64,000 bases of DNA from Streptomyces sp. CGMCC 4.7035 (GTDB taxonomy: Bacteria > Actinomycetota > Actinomycetes > Streptomycetales > Streptomycetaceae), in the NCBI RefSeq assembly GCF_031583065.1, contig NZ_CP134053.1, positions 2,666,001-2,730,000 of the forward strand, read 5' to 3'. Below, piece after piece: positions 26,238 to 34,247 of the stretch (positions are counted from its first letter, which is position 1; each line of letters begins with the position of its first letter). Under the pieces are notes generated by a model that searched no databases, was not told the DNA's origin, and saw only the letters and a program-made list of their open reading frames with translations. The position numbers and the translations under genes are program-made.

Positions 26238-27389
26238 ATGCTGGACATCGCCGAGGAGCTGAACCGGTGGGTCGGGCAGGGACGCGACTTCGCCGTGGCC
26301 ACCGTCGTGGCCGTCGGCGGCAGCGCGCCCCGTCAGCCGGGCGCCGCCCTCGCGGTGGACGCCGACGGCACGGCGATCGGCTCCGTCTCCGGCGGTTGTG
26401 TGGAGGGCGCGGTCTACGACCTGTGCCGGCAGGCCCTGCGGGACGGCGAGACCGTTCTGGAGCGCTTCGGATACAGCGACGAGGACGCCTTCGCCGTCGG
26501 ACTGACCTGTGGCGGCGTCATCGACATCCTCGTCACACCGGTCCGCGCGGCCCATCCCGCCCGTTCGGTGGTCGCCTCGGCGCTGGCCGCCGCGGCCTCG
26601 GGCTCGGCCGCGGCGCTCGCGCGGATCGTGGCGGGCCCGGCCGAGCTGCTGGGCCGGACGCTGCTCGTACGGCCCGACTGCGCGTACGAGGGCGGCTTCG
26701 GCGCCCACCCCGAACTGGACCGCACGGTGGCGGCCGAGGCGGGCGCCTTCCTGGACGCGGGCCGCACCGGAACCCTCGAGATCGGAGAGCAGGGCTCTCG
26801 CTGCGGAGCACCGCTCACGGTTCTGGTCGAGTCGTCCGTCCCGCCGCCCCGGATGATCGTCTTCGGCGCGATCGACTTCGCCTCCGCGCTGGTCCGTATC
26901 GGCAAGTTCCTTGGCTACCGCGTCACGGTGTGCGACGCGCGCCCCATCTTCGCCACCCGCACCCGCTTCCCGGAGGCCGACGAAATCGTCGTCGAGTGGC
27001 CGCACAAGTACCTGGAGCGCACGGAGGTCGACGGCCGCACCGTGCTGTGCGTACTCACCCACGACGCCAAGTTCGACGTACCCCTGCTCCGACTGGCGTT
27101 GAGGCTTCCGGTCGCGTACGTCGGCGCGATGGGCTCGCGCCGCACCCACCTGGACCGCAACGAGCGACTGCGCGAGGTCGGCGTCACCGAGCTGGAGCTG
27201 GCGCGCCTGAGGTCCCCGATCGGCCTCGACCTCGGCGCCCGCACGCCCGAGGAGACGGCCCTGTCCATCGCCTCGGAGATCGTGGCCAACCGGCGTGGCG
27301 GCAGCGGGGTTTCGCTCACCGGGGCGCACACCCCGATCCACCACGACACGGCGTCGCCGCCGGCGGGGCGGATCGGGTCCGTGGCCTGA
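26238..27389 (+). CDS. xdhC: XdhC/CoxI-family molybdenum-cofactor maturation factor
   Basis: A 383-residue protein that binds and sulfurates the molybdenum cofactor before insertion into xanthine dehydrogenase. Motifs: VVAVGGSAPRQPGAALAV and GSVSGGCVEGAVYD (N-terminal XdhC domain), LTCGGVIDILV, and the C-terminal Rossmann part (MIVFGAIDFASALVRIGKFLGY; THDAKFDVPLLRLAL; VGAMGSRRTHLDRNERL). Start ATG 26238, preceded by AGGAGA at 26225-26230. It is the last gene of the purine module, 49 bases after the broken permease. Confidence 0.93.
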   Translation: MLDIAEELNRWVGQGRDFAVATVVAVGGSAPRQPGAALAVDADGTAIGSVSGGCVEGAVYDLCRQALRDGETVLERFGYSDEDAFAVGLTCGGVIDILVTPVRAAHPARSVVASALAAAASGSAAALARIVAGPAELLGRTLLVRPDCAYEGGFGAHPELDRTVAAEAGAFLDAGRTGTLEIGEQGSRCGAPLTVLVESSVPPPRMIVFGAIDFASALVRIGKFLGYRVTVCDARPIFATRTRFPEADEIVVEWPHKYLERTEVDGRTVLCVLTHDAKFDVPLLRLALRLPVAYVGAMGSRRTHLDRNERLREVGVTELELARLRSPIGLDLGARTPEETALSIASEIVANRRGGSGVSLTGAHTPIHHDTASPPAGRIGSVA

Positions 27390-27451
27390 CCGGCGCCTAA
27401 GCGCTCCGCCGGCAGTCCGGTATGCCACCTGCGGTGCGTCGTGGCTCGTCG

Positions 27452-27532
27452 CTCCCCCAAGTTCTCGGCTTCTCCCCCAAGTTCTCGGCTTCGCTCGAGC
27501 AGGGGGACCCCCATGAGCAGGGGGGACCCCCA
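27452..27532. repeat. Nested double copy of the palindromic repeat
   Basis: The arm CTCCCCCAAGTTCTCGGCTT occurs twice in tandem (27452 and 27472) and the arm GCAGGGGGACCCCCA twice (27499 and 27517), as if one copy had inserted into or partly duplicated another. It fills part of the convergent gap 27390-27612, which holds no gene. A short GCGCC/GGCGC stem at about 27565-27582 may terminate the methyltransferase gene. Confidence 0.75.
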
Positions 27533-27612
27533 TCGCGGCGGAGCCGCACATCGATACAGCCCCGCGCCTCTTTGGGGCGCTGCCGAACCGCACCAGACTT
27601 CGCCGAGCCCGC

Positions 27613-28260
27613 TCAGACCGGTCTGCGGACCAGGATGTACGCCTGCGGTGTCTTCTCCCGCTCGTCGGCCGCGCGCACGAGCCGGGCCACCTCCTCGAAA
27701 CCGGCCCGGCCCAGCAGCTCGGAGACCAGCTCCGGTGGGAAGCGGTAGACGTCGAGGGACAGGTCGTGCCCGTACGCGTGGTCCAGGTGCACGCACTCGT
27801 CGCCCACCTTGAAGGCCAGCAGCAGGTACCCGCCGGGGGCCAGCACGCGATGGAACTCCTCGAACAGAGCGGGCAGTTCCTGCGGGGGCGTGTGCACGGT
27901 GGAGTACCAGGCGAGGGCTCCGGCGAGCGTGCCGTCCGCGATGTCGAGGCCGGTCATGGACCCCACCTCGAAGCGCAGTCCGGGGTAGGCCTGCCGGGCC
28001 ACAGCCACCATCCGCGGTGACAGGTCGATGCCGAAGGCGTCGAGGCCGAGCTTGTCCAGATAGGTGGTCACCCGCCCCGGACCGCATCCGAGGTCTCCGA
28101 CGGGCCCGCCCCCGCTGCCCAGCACCCGTTCGGCGAACACCCCCAACATGGCCCGGTCGAAGGGCATGTTGTCCAGCTCGCTTCTCGATAACCGGTCGTA
28201 GTCGACGGCGACGGTGTCGTACGACGCCCTGGTGGTTCGAAGATGCGCGGTCTCGGTCAT
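27613..28260 (-). CDS. Class I SAM-dependent methyltransferase
   Basis: A 215-residue methyltransferase with motif I VGDLGCGPGRVTTYLDKLG, acidic post-I residue (GIDLSPRMVAVARQ), motif II-like ALAWYSTVHTPP and motif III LAPGGYLLLAFKVGDE. Substrate unknown; small-molecule or quinone-like methylation is typical. Start ATG 28260 was chosen because homology begins with TTRASYDTVAVDYDRL; the open frame upstream (to 28413) lies over the next gene. It sits 12 bases downstream of the SRPBCC gene on the same strand and is probably co-transcribed. Confidence 0.88.
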   Translation of the reverse strand: MTETAHLRTTRASYDTVAVDYDRLSRSELDNMPFDRAMLGVFAERVLGSGGGPVGDLGCGPGRVTTYLDKLGLDAFGIDLSPRMVAVARQAYPGLRFEVGSMTGLDIADGTLAGALAWYSTVHTPPQELPALFEEFHRVLAPGGYLLLAFKVGDECVHLDHAYGHDLSLDVYRFPPELVSELLGRAGFEEVARLVRAADEREKTPQAYILVRRPV

Positions 28261-28271
28261 GGAAAAAGACC

Positions 28272-28769
28272 CTAGACCTCGCCACTGACATCGTGGCCCG
28301 GATCCCGTGCCAGCAGCCTGTCCACCGCACGCCCGAACGTCCACCGGGCCACCCGCCCGAGCGGCCGGTCCATGACCCGCGGCAGCGAGCGTACGGCCAG
28401 GTCCTCCCGCCACACCACGTGCGAGCGGCCCTCACCGTACGGACGCACCTCGATCTCCGCCCAGCCGGTGACGAAACCACCCCGCTTGACCAGCCGGCAC
28501 AGCGCCGGCGGACGCCAGACGGCCACCTCCATCGGGTCGTCGAAGGCGAGCGGGCCGACGCCGGAGCGGGCCACGAACACCGTGCCCTCGGCCGTCGGCG
28601 GCGGGGTGAGCACCGTGATCCGGGTGAGCGGCACCACGTCCGCGTGGCGCGGCCAGTCCGTGAGCCGTCGCCAGGCCTGCTCGGCGGAGAGCGGAGTGAC
28701 GCGTTCGAGGCGGAAGAGGACCACCGGGGGATCGTACGCAGAGGATGTCGCGCGTTGGCCCTCGGCCAC
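28272..28769 (-). CDS. SRPBCC-family (START-like) protein
   Basis: A 165-residue polyketide-cyclase/dehydrase-like fold protein (LFRLERVTPLSAEQAWRRLTDWPRHADVVPLTRI, in parts, at the N-terminus; RSHVVWREDLAVRSLP in the middle). Such proteins bind hydrophobic ligands; no catalytic residues can be assigned. GTG 28769 is the longest start but has no clear ribosome site. GTG at residue 16 is an alternative and leaves the conserved region intact. Confidence 0.75.
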   Translation of the reverse strand: MAEGQRATSSAYDPPVVLFRLERVTPLSAEQAWRRLTDWPRHADVVPLTRITVLTPPPTAEGTVFVARSGVGPLAFDDPMEVAVWRPPALCRLVKRGGFVTGWAEIEVRPYGEGRSHVVWREDLAVRSLPRVMDRPLGRVARWTFGRAVDRLLARDPGHDVSGEV

Positions 28770-28852
28770 GCGTCATCATGCGCCCGACCCTGATCCACTG
28801 CTCACCGGAGAGCCTGCGTCTGGCCTGGTGATCCGCCTCGGTCCGGCCGCCG

Positions 28853-29635
28853 TCAGGGCCGGTACACCTCACCCGGCTCGGCCTTGCCCGGCGCCAGCAG
28901 CTGGGGCACGGTCACGAACACGTATCCCCGCTCCTTGAGCGCGTCGATGATCCCGGGCACCGCGGGCACGGTGCCCGCGTAGATGTCGTGGAGCAGGATG
29001 ATCCCGTCCCGGGACGCCTGCTCCAGCACCCGCTTCTGGATCAGCTTCGAGTCGTTCGTCGTGTAGTCCTTGGCGGTCACGCTCCACAGCACCTCGGCGA
29101 GCCCCAGCTCGCGGCTGATCTTGTTGACCGTGTCGTTCGTACGGCCCTGGGGCGGGCGCATGAGGGTGGGCTTGCGCCCGGTGAGCTTCTCTATCGCCTC
29201 GTTCGGCTTTTCCAGTTCCTCGCGTATTTCCTTCGGCGATATCTCGGTGAGGATCTTGTGGTCCCAGGTGTGGCTGGCCACCTCGTGCCCCTCGGCGGCC
29301 ATCCGCTTGACCAGCTCCGGGTACTTCTCGATGTGCCGCTTGCCGAGCAGGAAGAAGGTCGCGGGGACCTTCTTCTCCTTGAGGATGTCCAGCAGCCGCG
29401 CCGAGTTCTCGCTCGGTCCTGCGTCGAAGGTCAGCGCGATGCACTTGGCCCGGCGGCAGTCCACGGTGCCGAACCGGGCCGGCGCGCCGGCGGCGACGGC
29501 GTGCGCGCGGACGGCGCTGGGCTCGGTGGTGTGTAGCGTGGTGCAGCCCGAGAGGGCCATGGTCGTCGTCGCGAACAAAGCGGCCGCGGTACGCAACCTG
29601 ACCGTACGCTTGTTCGTCTTCCCCTTCGAAGGCAT
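28853..29635 (-). CDS. Polysaccharide deacetylase (NodB/CE4) lipoprotein
   Basis: A 260-residue lipoprotein: basic N-terminus (KGKTNKRTVRLR), hydrophobic segment and lipobox LSGC with Cys31. The NodB domain spans about 65-255 with TFDAG (69-73), the metal histidines in SHTWDH (H122, H126), RPPQG at 160-164, and VTAKDY plus LLHDIY motifs. CE4 enzymes remove N- or O-acetyl groups from peptidoglycan, chitin or xylan. Motif 1 normally reads TFDDG; here the second, metal-binding Asp is Ala72, so activity may be altered or rely on other ligands. On this strand TATAGT (29642-29647) lies only six bases before the ATG, hinting at a leaderless transcript, within an inverted repeat CTATAC/GTATAG at 29643-29661. 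Confidence 0.87.
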   Translation of the reverse strand: MPSKGKTNKRTVRLRTAAALFATTTMALSGCTTLHTTEPSAVRAHAVAAGAPARFGTVDCRRAKCIALTFDAGPSENSARLLDILKEKKVPATFFLLGKRHIEKYPELVKRMAAEGHEVASHTWDHKILTEISPKEIREELEKPNEAIEKLTGRKPTLMRPPQGRTNDTVNKISRELGLAEVLWSVTAKDYTTNDSKLIQKRVLEQASRDGIILLHDIYAGTVPAVPGIIDALKERGYVFVTVPQLLAPGKAEPGEVYRP

Positions 29636-29690
29636 GCGGAGACTATACGCTCAGTGTATAGATGGCATGCGCCGCCCAAGCTGCTCGGCG

Positions 29691-29732
29691 GAAGCGGCAT
29701 TCAGACGTTCAGAAGCGGCATTCAGACGTTCA
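29691..29732. repeat. Exact 21-bp tandem duplication
   Basis: GAAGCGGCATTCAGACGTTC plus one base is repeated exactly (29691-29711 and 29712-29732), just outside the left end of the TnpB element and upstream of the deacetylase gene. Confidence 0.85.
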
Positions 29733-29874
29733 GCCTGTTCTTGCGAGGAACCCCGGGCGTTCACGCCCGGGAGGAATCGCATCCTGGGGTGGGCGGTGCG
29801 GAGCACCGCGGCGGCATCCGGCGCGGAGCGCCGGGACAGTCAGGCAATGAACCGGGGAGATTTTCCGTGTTCGA

Positions 29875-31191
29875 ATGCGGAAGGTCTGGAGGCCGGATAA
29901 CGTCGCGGGCGTGAAGCTGGTGGTACAGGTGAAGCTGCTGCCGACGTTCGTACAGGCGGCGGCACTTGAGGCGACCCTGTGCGCCTGCAACGAGGCCGCG
30001 ACCTGGGCCAGCCAGGTCGCCTTCGAAAAGAATGTGAAGAACAACTTCGCGCTGCGCAGGCTCACCTACGACGAAGTGAAGACGCGGTGGAACCTGGGGG
30101 CGCAGGCCGCCCAGCACGTGATCAAGAAGACCTGTGACGCCTACGCCACCCTCAAGGCCAACCTGAAGGCCGGGAACCTGGGCAGGCCCGGCTCAAAGCG
30201 GTACCGGAAAGCGACGGAGAAGCCGATCGGGTTCCGCCCGGAGGGTGCCCAGCCCTATGACGACCGGATGCTGTCCTGGCAGATTGCCGAGCGGCGCGTG
30301 TCCATCTGGACCGTGACCGGGCGAATGAAGGACGTGGCGGTCGCCGCGAGCCCCGAGCAGCTGGCCATCCTGGCGCTGTACCGCAGGGGCGAGTCCGACC
30401 TCGTCTGCCGGGACGGCATGTGGTTCCTGCAGGCCACCTGCGAGGTGCCCGAGGCCGAGCCGAACACGGACCCGGTGGACTTCCTCGGAATCGACCTGGG
30501 CATCGTCAACATCGCCACCACCAGCGACGGTGAGATCATGGCCGGGCGTGAGCTCAACCGCACCCGGGTCCGGGAACGCAAGCTGCGCGCCAAGCTGCAG
30601 AAGAAGAACACCCCGTCCGCCAAACGCCGCCTGAAGAAGCGCAGGCGCAAGGAGGCGCGGCGGGCGCGGGACATCAACCACAAGATCGCGAAGCATGTGG
30701 TGGCCGAGGCGATGGGGGTACCTCCCACGCCGTTAAGGCAGTGGGGGAGCACCGGTCGCGGGATCGCCCTGGAAGACCTGGGCGGCATCCGTGAGCGGGT
30801 ACGGCTTCGCAAGCCCCAACGGGCCACCCACTCCAGCTGGGCCTTCGCCCAGCTGGGGTCGTTCATCGCGTACAAGGCCCGCCGGGCGGGGGTGCCGGTG
30901 GTGTACGTCGATCCGGCGTACACCTCGCGCACCTGCGCCGAGTGCGGGCACATCGACAGGGCGAATAGGGTCTCCCAGGCCTGGTTCGCGTGCCGGAACT
31001 GCGGCGTCGTTGCGCACGCGGACCGGAACGGCTCCCGCAACATCCGCGCCCGCGCGCGGGAGTTGCGGCGACGCGGGGCCCAGTCGACGGCCCCTGCCCC
31101 ACCGCCGCGTCAGCGGGGCGGGGCTGGACGCAAACGCAGCATCACCGCCAGTGATGCCCGTTGTGCAAGCCCGGCGCTTAGCGCCGGGTAG
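29875..31191 (+). CDS. tnpB: TnpB RNA-guided nuclease of an IS200/IS605-type element
   Basis: A 438-residue TnpB. The RuvC catalytic acids are all present: D207 (FLGIDLGIVN), E300 (IALEDLGGI) and D383 (HADRNGSRNI). The zinc ribbon CAECGHIDRANR...CRNCG lies between the last two. A basic stretch (KKNTPSAKRRLKKRRRKEARR) precedes the insertion. Residues 280-292 (MGVPPTPLRQWGS) come from a 39-base in-frame copy of the palindromic repeat between the HKIAKHVVAEA helix and TGRGIALEDL. It includes a TTA codon (30733), which would make translation bldA-dependent. The start is uncertain: ATG 29875, or GTG 29911, where homology begins (KLVVQVKLLP). The last codons run through the right-end hairpin. Confidence 0.87.
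   Translation: MRKVWRPDNVAGVKLVVQVKLLPTFVQAAALEATLCACNEAATWASQVAFEKNVKNNFALRRLTYDEVKTRWNLGAQAAQHVIKKTCDAYATLKANLKAGNLGRPGSKRYRKATEKPIGFRPEGAQPYDDRMLSWQIAERRVSIWTVTGRMKDVAVAASPEQLAILALYRRGESDLVCRDGMWFLQATCEVPEAEPNTDPVDFLGIDLGIVNIATTSDGEIMAGRELNRTRVRERKLRAKLQKKNTPSAKRRLKKRRRKEARRARDINHKIAKHVVAEAMGVPPTPLRQWGSTGRGIALEDLGGIRERVRLRKPQRATHSSWAFAQLGSFIAYKARRAGVPVVYVDPAYTSRTCAECGHIDRANRVSQAWFACRNCGVVAHADRNGSRNIRARARELRRRGAQSTAPAPPPRQRGGAGRKRSITASDARCASPALSAG
30713..30749. repeat. Palindromic repeat copy (inverted) inside tnpB
   Basis: TGGGGGTACCTCCC at the left and GCAGTGGGGGAG at the right: the reverse complement of the repeat seen at 9567, 23008 and 27452. The insertion is in frame and brings a rare TTA codon at 30733. 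Confidence 0.8.
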
Positions 31192-31996
31192 TTGACAGGC
31201 TCGCCGCGTGGTCGGGTACGTAGGTCTGCAGATCGCGCGGTGTGCGCTCGTAGCCGGTCGACTCCGGCCGCTCGGGAAGTTCCAGGACCGGCGGCGGCAC
31301 CTCGTGGTACGGGATGGAGTCGAGCAGGTGAGCGATCATGTTCAGCCGCGCCCGGCGCTTGTCGTCACTCTCCACGACGTACCACGGCGCCTCCGCGATG
31401 TCCGTGTGCACCATCATCTCGTCCTTCGCCCGGGAGTAGGCCTCCCAGCGCGTGATCGACTCCAGGTCCATCGGCGACAGCTTCCAGCGCCGCGTCGGAT
31501 CCTCCAGCCGGCGCCGGAACCGCTCCTGCTGCACCTCGTCGCTCACCGAGAACCAGTACTTGCGCAGCAGGATCCCGTCCTCCACCAGCATCCGCTCGAA
31601 GATCGGGCACTGGCGCAGGAAGAGCTGGTGCTCCTCCTTCGTGCAGAAGCCCATGACGTGCTCGACGCCCGCCCGGTTGTACCAACTGCGGTCGAACAGC
31701 ACGATCTCCCCGGCCGCCGGCAGATGCTCCACATACCGCTGGAAGTACCACTGGGTGCGCTGCCGCTCGGTCGGCTTGGGCAGCGCCGCGATCTTCGCCA
31801 CCCGCGGATTGAGGTGTTCCGTGACCCGCTTGATCGTGCCGCCCTTGCCCGCCGCGTCCCGGCCCTCGAAGATCACGACCAGCCGGGCGCCCTCCGTGCG
31901 CACCCACTCCTGAAGTTTGACCAACTCCGTCTGGAGGCGGAGCAGTTCCTCTTCGTAGACCTTGCGCGGCACCTTCTCCACGTCCTTGCCGGCCAT
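31178..31996 (-). CDS. ppk2: Polyphosphate kinase 2, C-terminus rewritten by the TnpB element
   Basis: A 272-residue PPK2: Walker A FEGRDAAGKGGTIKR, Walker B/lid FDRSWYNRAGVEHVMGF, and conserved PTERQRTQWYFQRYVEHLPAAGE and DPTRRWKLSPMDL. It reversibly moves phosphate between polyphosphate and nucleotides, usually making GTP or ATP from NDP. ATG 31996 follows GGGGAGG. The final residues STTRR and the TAA stop (31178-31180) are encoded by the right end of the mobile element, the stop lying in the loop of its terminal hairpin. The native tail has therefore been replaced, but all catalytic motifs remain. Confidence 0.92.
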   Translation of the reverse strand: MAGKDVEKVPRKVYEEELLRLQTELVKLQEWVRTEGARLVVIFEGRDAAGKGGTIKRVTEHLNPRVAKIAALPKPTERQRTQWYFQRYVEHLPAAGEIVLFDRSWYNRAGVEHVMGFCTKEEHQLFLRQCPIFERMLVEDGILLRKYWFSVSDEVQQERFRRRLEDPTRRWKLSPMDLESITRWEAYSRAKDEMMVHTDIAEAPWYVVESDDKRRARLNMIAHLLDSIPYHEVPPPVLELPERPESTGYERTPRDLQTYVPDHAASLSTTRR

Positions 31997-32171
31997 GCCG
32001 CCGCCTCCCCACATCGATGACCCTCGCGGTCCTGCCCCGTTCACCACGACAGCAGCACCGTACTGATCGACGAAGAACCGCGCATCCCGGCCGGCCGCCC
32101 CCGGCCCATCCCCGGGGCCTCGTCAGGCATCCTGATGGTGGTCCGGCAAATGGAGAGGTGAGGGAGCTGTG

Positions 32172-33905
32172 GTGAACGAGCGGGCGCAGGGCCAGGGTGA
32201 CGGTGCTTCCGGGACGACTCCGCAACTGCGTCTGGACGAGCTGCTGGAGGGGCTGCAGCAGCACGTGCAGCAGGTGCGGGGGGCCCGCGACCGGATGCAC
32301 ACCCTGCTGGACGCGGTGCTGGCCGTCGGCTCCGACCTGGACCTCGAAGTGGTGCTGCGCAGCATCGTGGAGTCCGCGGCCACCCTGGTCGACGCCCAGT
32401 ACGGGGCGCTCGGCGTGCTCGGCGACGAAGGCACCATCAAGCAGTTCATCACGGTCGGCATGGACGAGGAGGACGTCGCCCGGATCGGGCCCTACCCGCG
32501 TGGCGAGGGCATATTGGGCCTGCTCATCCGCCACCCCGAGCCACTGCGGCTGGCGAATCTGGCGGAGCACCCGGCGTCCGTGGGCTTCCCGCCCGGGCAT
32601 CCGCCCATGTGCAGCTTCCTCGGCGCCCCGGTCCGGGTGCGCGACCAGATCTTCGGCAACCTGTACCTGACCAACAAGCAGGGCGCCGCGCAGTTCGACG
32701 CCGACGACGAGGCGGTGCTGCGCACCCTGGCCGCGGCGGCCGGTGTGGCCATCGACAACGCCCGGCTGTACGAGGACGCCCGCCGTAAGCACCGGTGGCT
32801 GGCGGCGAGCGACGAGCTGACCCGTGGTCTCCTGTCGGGCGGGGACCCCGCCGAGGTCCTGGAGTCGGTCGCCGCCACCGTGCGGGAGCTGGCCGGTGCG
32901 GACCTGGTCACCCTGGCGGTACCGGTGGGCGACAGCGGAGAGCTGGTCGTCGAGGTCGCCTCCGGTACGCAGGCCGCATCGCTGCGGGGCCTGGTGCTGC
33001 CGGTCACGACGCTGGCCGCGAAGGTCTACGCCTCCGGGGAGACGATCATGAGCGAGGCCGTCAGTGCGGACCCGCGCGCCGAGGGCGGCAGTGCCTCGGT
33101 GGTGGAGCTGGGGCCGGCCTTCCTCGTGCCGCTCGGCACGCGCGACCATGTGCGCGGAGTGCTGCTGGTGGCGAACGTTCCCGGCGGCCCGGTGTTCTCC
33201 GACGCGGTCGTCGACATGATCACCGGGTTCGGCAACCAGGCCGCGCTGACCCTGGACGTGGCCGAGCACCGGCGGGACGCCGAACGCATGCTGGTCCTCG
33301 GGGACCGCGACCGGATCGCCCGGGATCTGCACGACCTGGTCATCCAGCGGCTGTTCGCCGGGGCACTGTCGTTGCAGTCCACGCTCGGCCGGGTCGCCGA
33401 CCGGCCGCAGGTGGGCGAGCGGATCCAGCGGGTCGTGGATGACCTGGACGACACGATCAAGGTGATCCGCTCCACCATCTACGCCCTGCGGGAGAGCGAC
33501 CGTGCCCGCGGCAGCGGGCTGCGCGCCCGGCTGGTGACGGCCACCGACCGGGCCGCCGAGGCCCTCGGTTTCACCCCGGCGCTGCGCATGACCGGTCTGC
33601 TGGACACCGATGTGCCCGCCGAGTACGCCGGGCAGCTGCTGGCCGTGCTCGGTGAGGCCCTGTCCAACACGGCCCGGCACGCCCACGCGACCGCCGTCGA
33701 CGTCGGTGTCGAGGTGGGTGGCGCGACCCTGCGCCTGCGGGTGGCGGACGACGGCCGCGGCATCGACCCCGTCGTCACCCGCCGCAGCGGCCTGGCCAAC
33801 CTGAACAGGCGTGCCGAGGAACTGGGCGGCACGTGCACCGTGGCGGCGAACAGCCCGAGCGGCACCGTGGTCGAGTGGGTCGTGCCCCTGCCTGCCCTTG
33901 CGTGA
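32172..33905 (+). CDS. DosS/DevS-like sensor histidine kinase with two GAF domains
   Basis: A 577-residue cytoplasmic kinase: GAF-A (about 45-200, including GFPPGHPPMCSFLGAPVRVRD, read in parts, the region that carries the heme-ligating His in mycobacterial DosS), GAF-B (about 210-365), a HisKA_3 dimerisation helix with phospho-His387 in ARDLHDLVIQRLF, and a HATPase_c domain (GEALSNTARHAHA, VADDGRGID, SGLANLNRRAEELGG). It probably senses oxygen, NO or redox and phosphorylates a NarL-type regulator not in this window. GTG 32172 has AGGGAG five bases upstream. Neighbours (PPK2, PPOX, Acg-like protein) resemble a dormancy regulon. A perfect 13-bp hairpin follows. Confidence 0.9.
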   Translation: MNERAQGQGDGASGTTPQLRLDELLEGLQQHVQQVRGARDRMHTLLDAVLAVGSDLDLEVVLRSIVESAATLVDAQYGALGVLGDEGTIKQFITVGMDEEDVARIGPYPRGEGILGLLIRHPEPLRLANLAEHPASVGFPPGHPPMCSFLGAPVRVRDQIFGNLYLTNKQGAAQFDADDEAVLRTLAAAAGVAIDNARLYEDARRKHRWLAASDELTRGLLSGGDPAEVLESVAATVRELAGADLVTLAVPVGDSGELVVEVASGTQAASLRGLVLPVTTLAAKVYASGETIMSEAVSADPRAEGGSASVVELGPAFLVPLGTRDHVRGVLLVANVPGGPVFSDAVVDMITGFGNQAALTLDVAEHRRDAERMLVLGDRDRIARDLHDLVIQRLFAGALSLQSTLGRVADRPQVGERIQRVVDDLDDTIKVIRSTIYALRESDRARGSGLRARLVTATDRAAEALGFTPALRMTGLLDTDVPAEYAGQLLAVLGEALSNTARHAHATAVDVGVEVGGATLRLRVADDGRGIDPVVTRRSGLANLNRRAEELGGTCTVAANSPSGTVVEWVVPLPALA

Positions 33906-33936
33906 CCCGGTACGCGGGATCTGCGGATCCAGTGCG

Positions 33937-33966
33937 CCGGCCGCGGCAGCGCTCTGCCGCGGCCGG
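33937..33966 (+). terminator. Terminator hairpin after the GAF kinase
   Basis: CCGGCCGCGGCAG-CGCT-CTGCCGCGGCCGG: a perfect 13-bp stem, 32 bases downstream of the stop. Confidence 0.85.
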
Positions 33967-34047
33967 GCGAGGGGCCGACCCACCAGGCGGGCGCGTCTTC
34001 ATCCGTCGCCGTGCGCCCCGGCGAGGGGGCGCCCCGCCACCAGGCGC

Positions 34048-34086
34048 GTTGTCATCCGGAGTTGTCATCCGGGGTTGTCATCCGGA
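34048..34086. repeat. Three 13-bp tandem repeats
   Basis: GTTGTCATCCGGA (second unit ends GGG) occurs at 34048, 34061 and 34074, upstream of the PPOX gene, in the otherwise gene-free 33906-34247 interval. Possibly a multi-site operator. Confidence 0.8.
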
Positions 34087-34247
34087 GTTGCGTTCCCCTG
34101 CGGGGCGTCTTCCTCCACGGCGAGGGATACGTCCGCCGAGCCGGACCGGACGTCGCGGCCGCAAGGACGACGTACGGGCAGGTAGGACGGCCGAAGAGGG
34201 CCGACCGGCCCTAACGCCGTCGTGGCAGCCGCCGGGATGATGGACCG

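Larger units (their letters stand above)
29752..31194 (+). mobile_element. Solo-tnpB IS200/IS605-family (IS1341-type) element
   Basis: The element has a left-end hairpin (CCCGGGCG-TTCA-CGCCCGGG, 29752-29771), two more stems at 29793-29809 and 29818-29834, the tnpB gene, and a right-end hairpin (CCCGGCGC-TTA-GCGCCGGG, 31170-31188) followed by TAGTTGAC. No tnpA transposase is present. The exact ends are uncertain by a few bases. In this family an omega/reRNA overlaps the 3' end of tnpB, with a guide drawn from the sequence beyond the right end; here that would read into ppk2. Confidence 0.8.
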
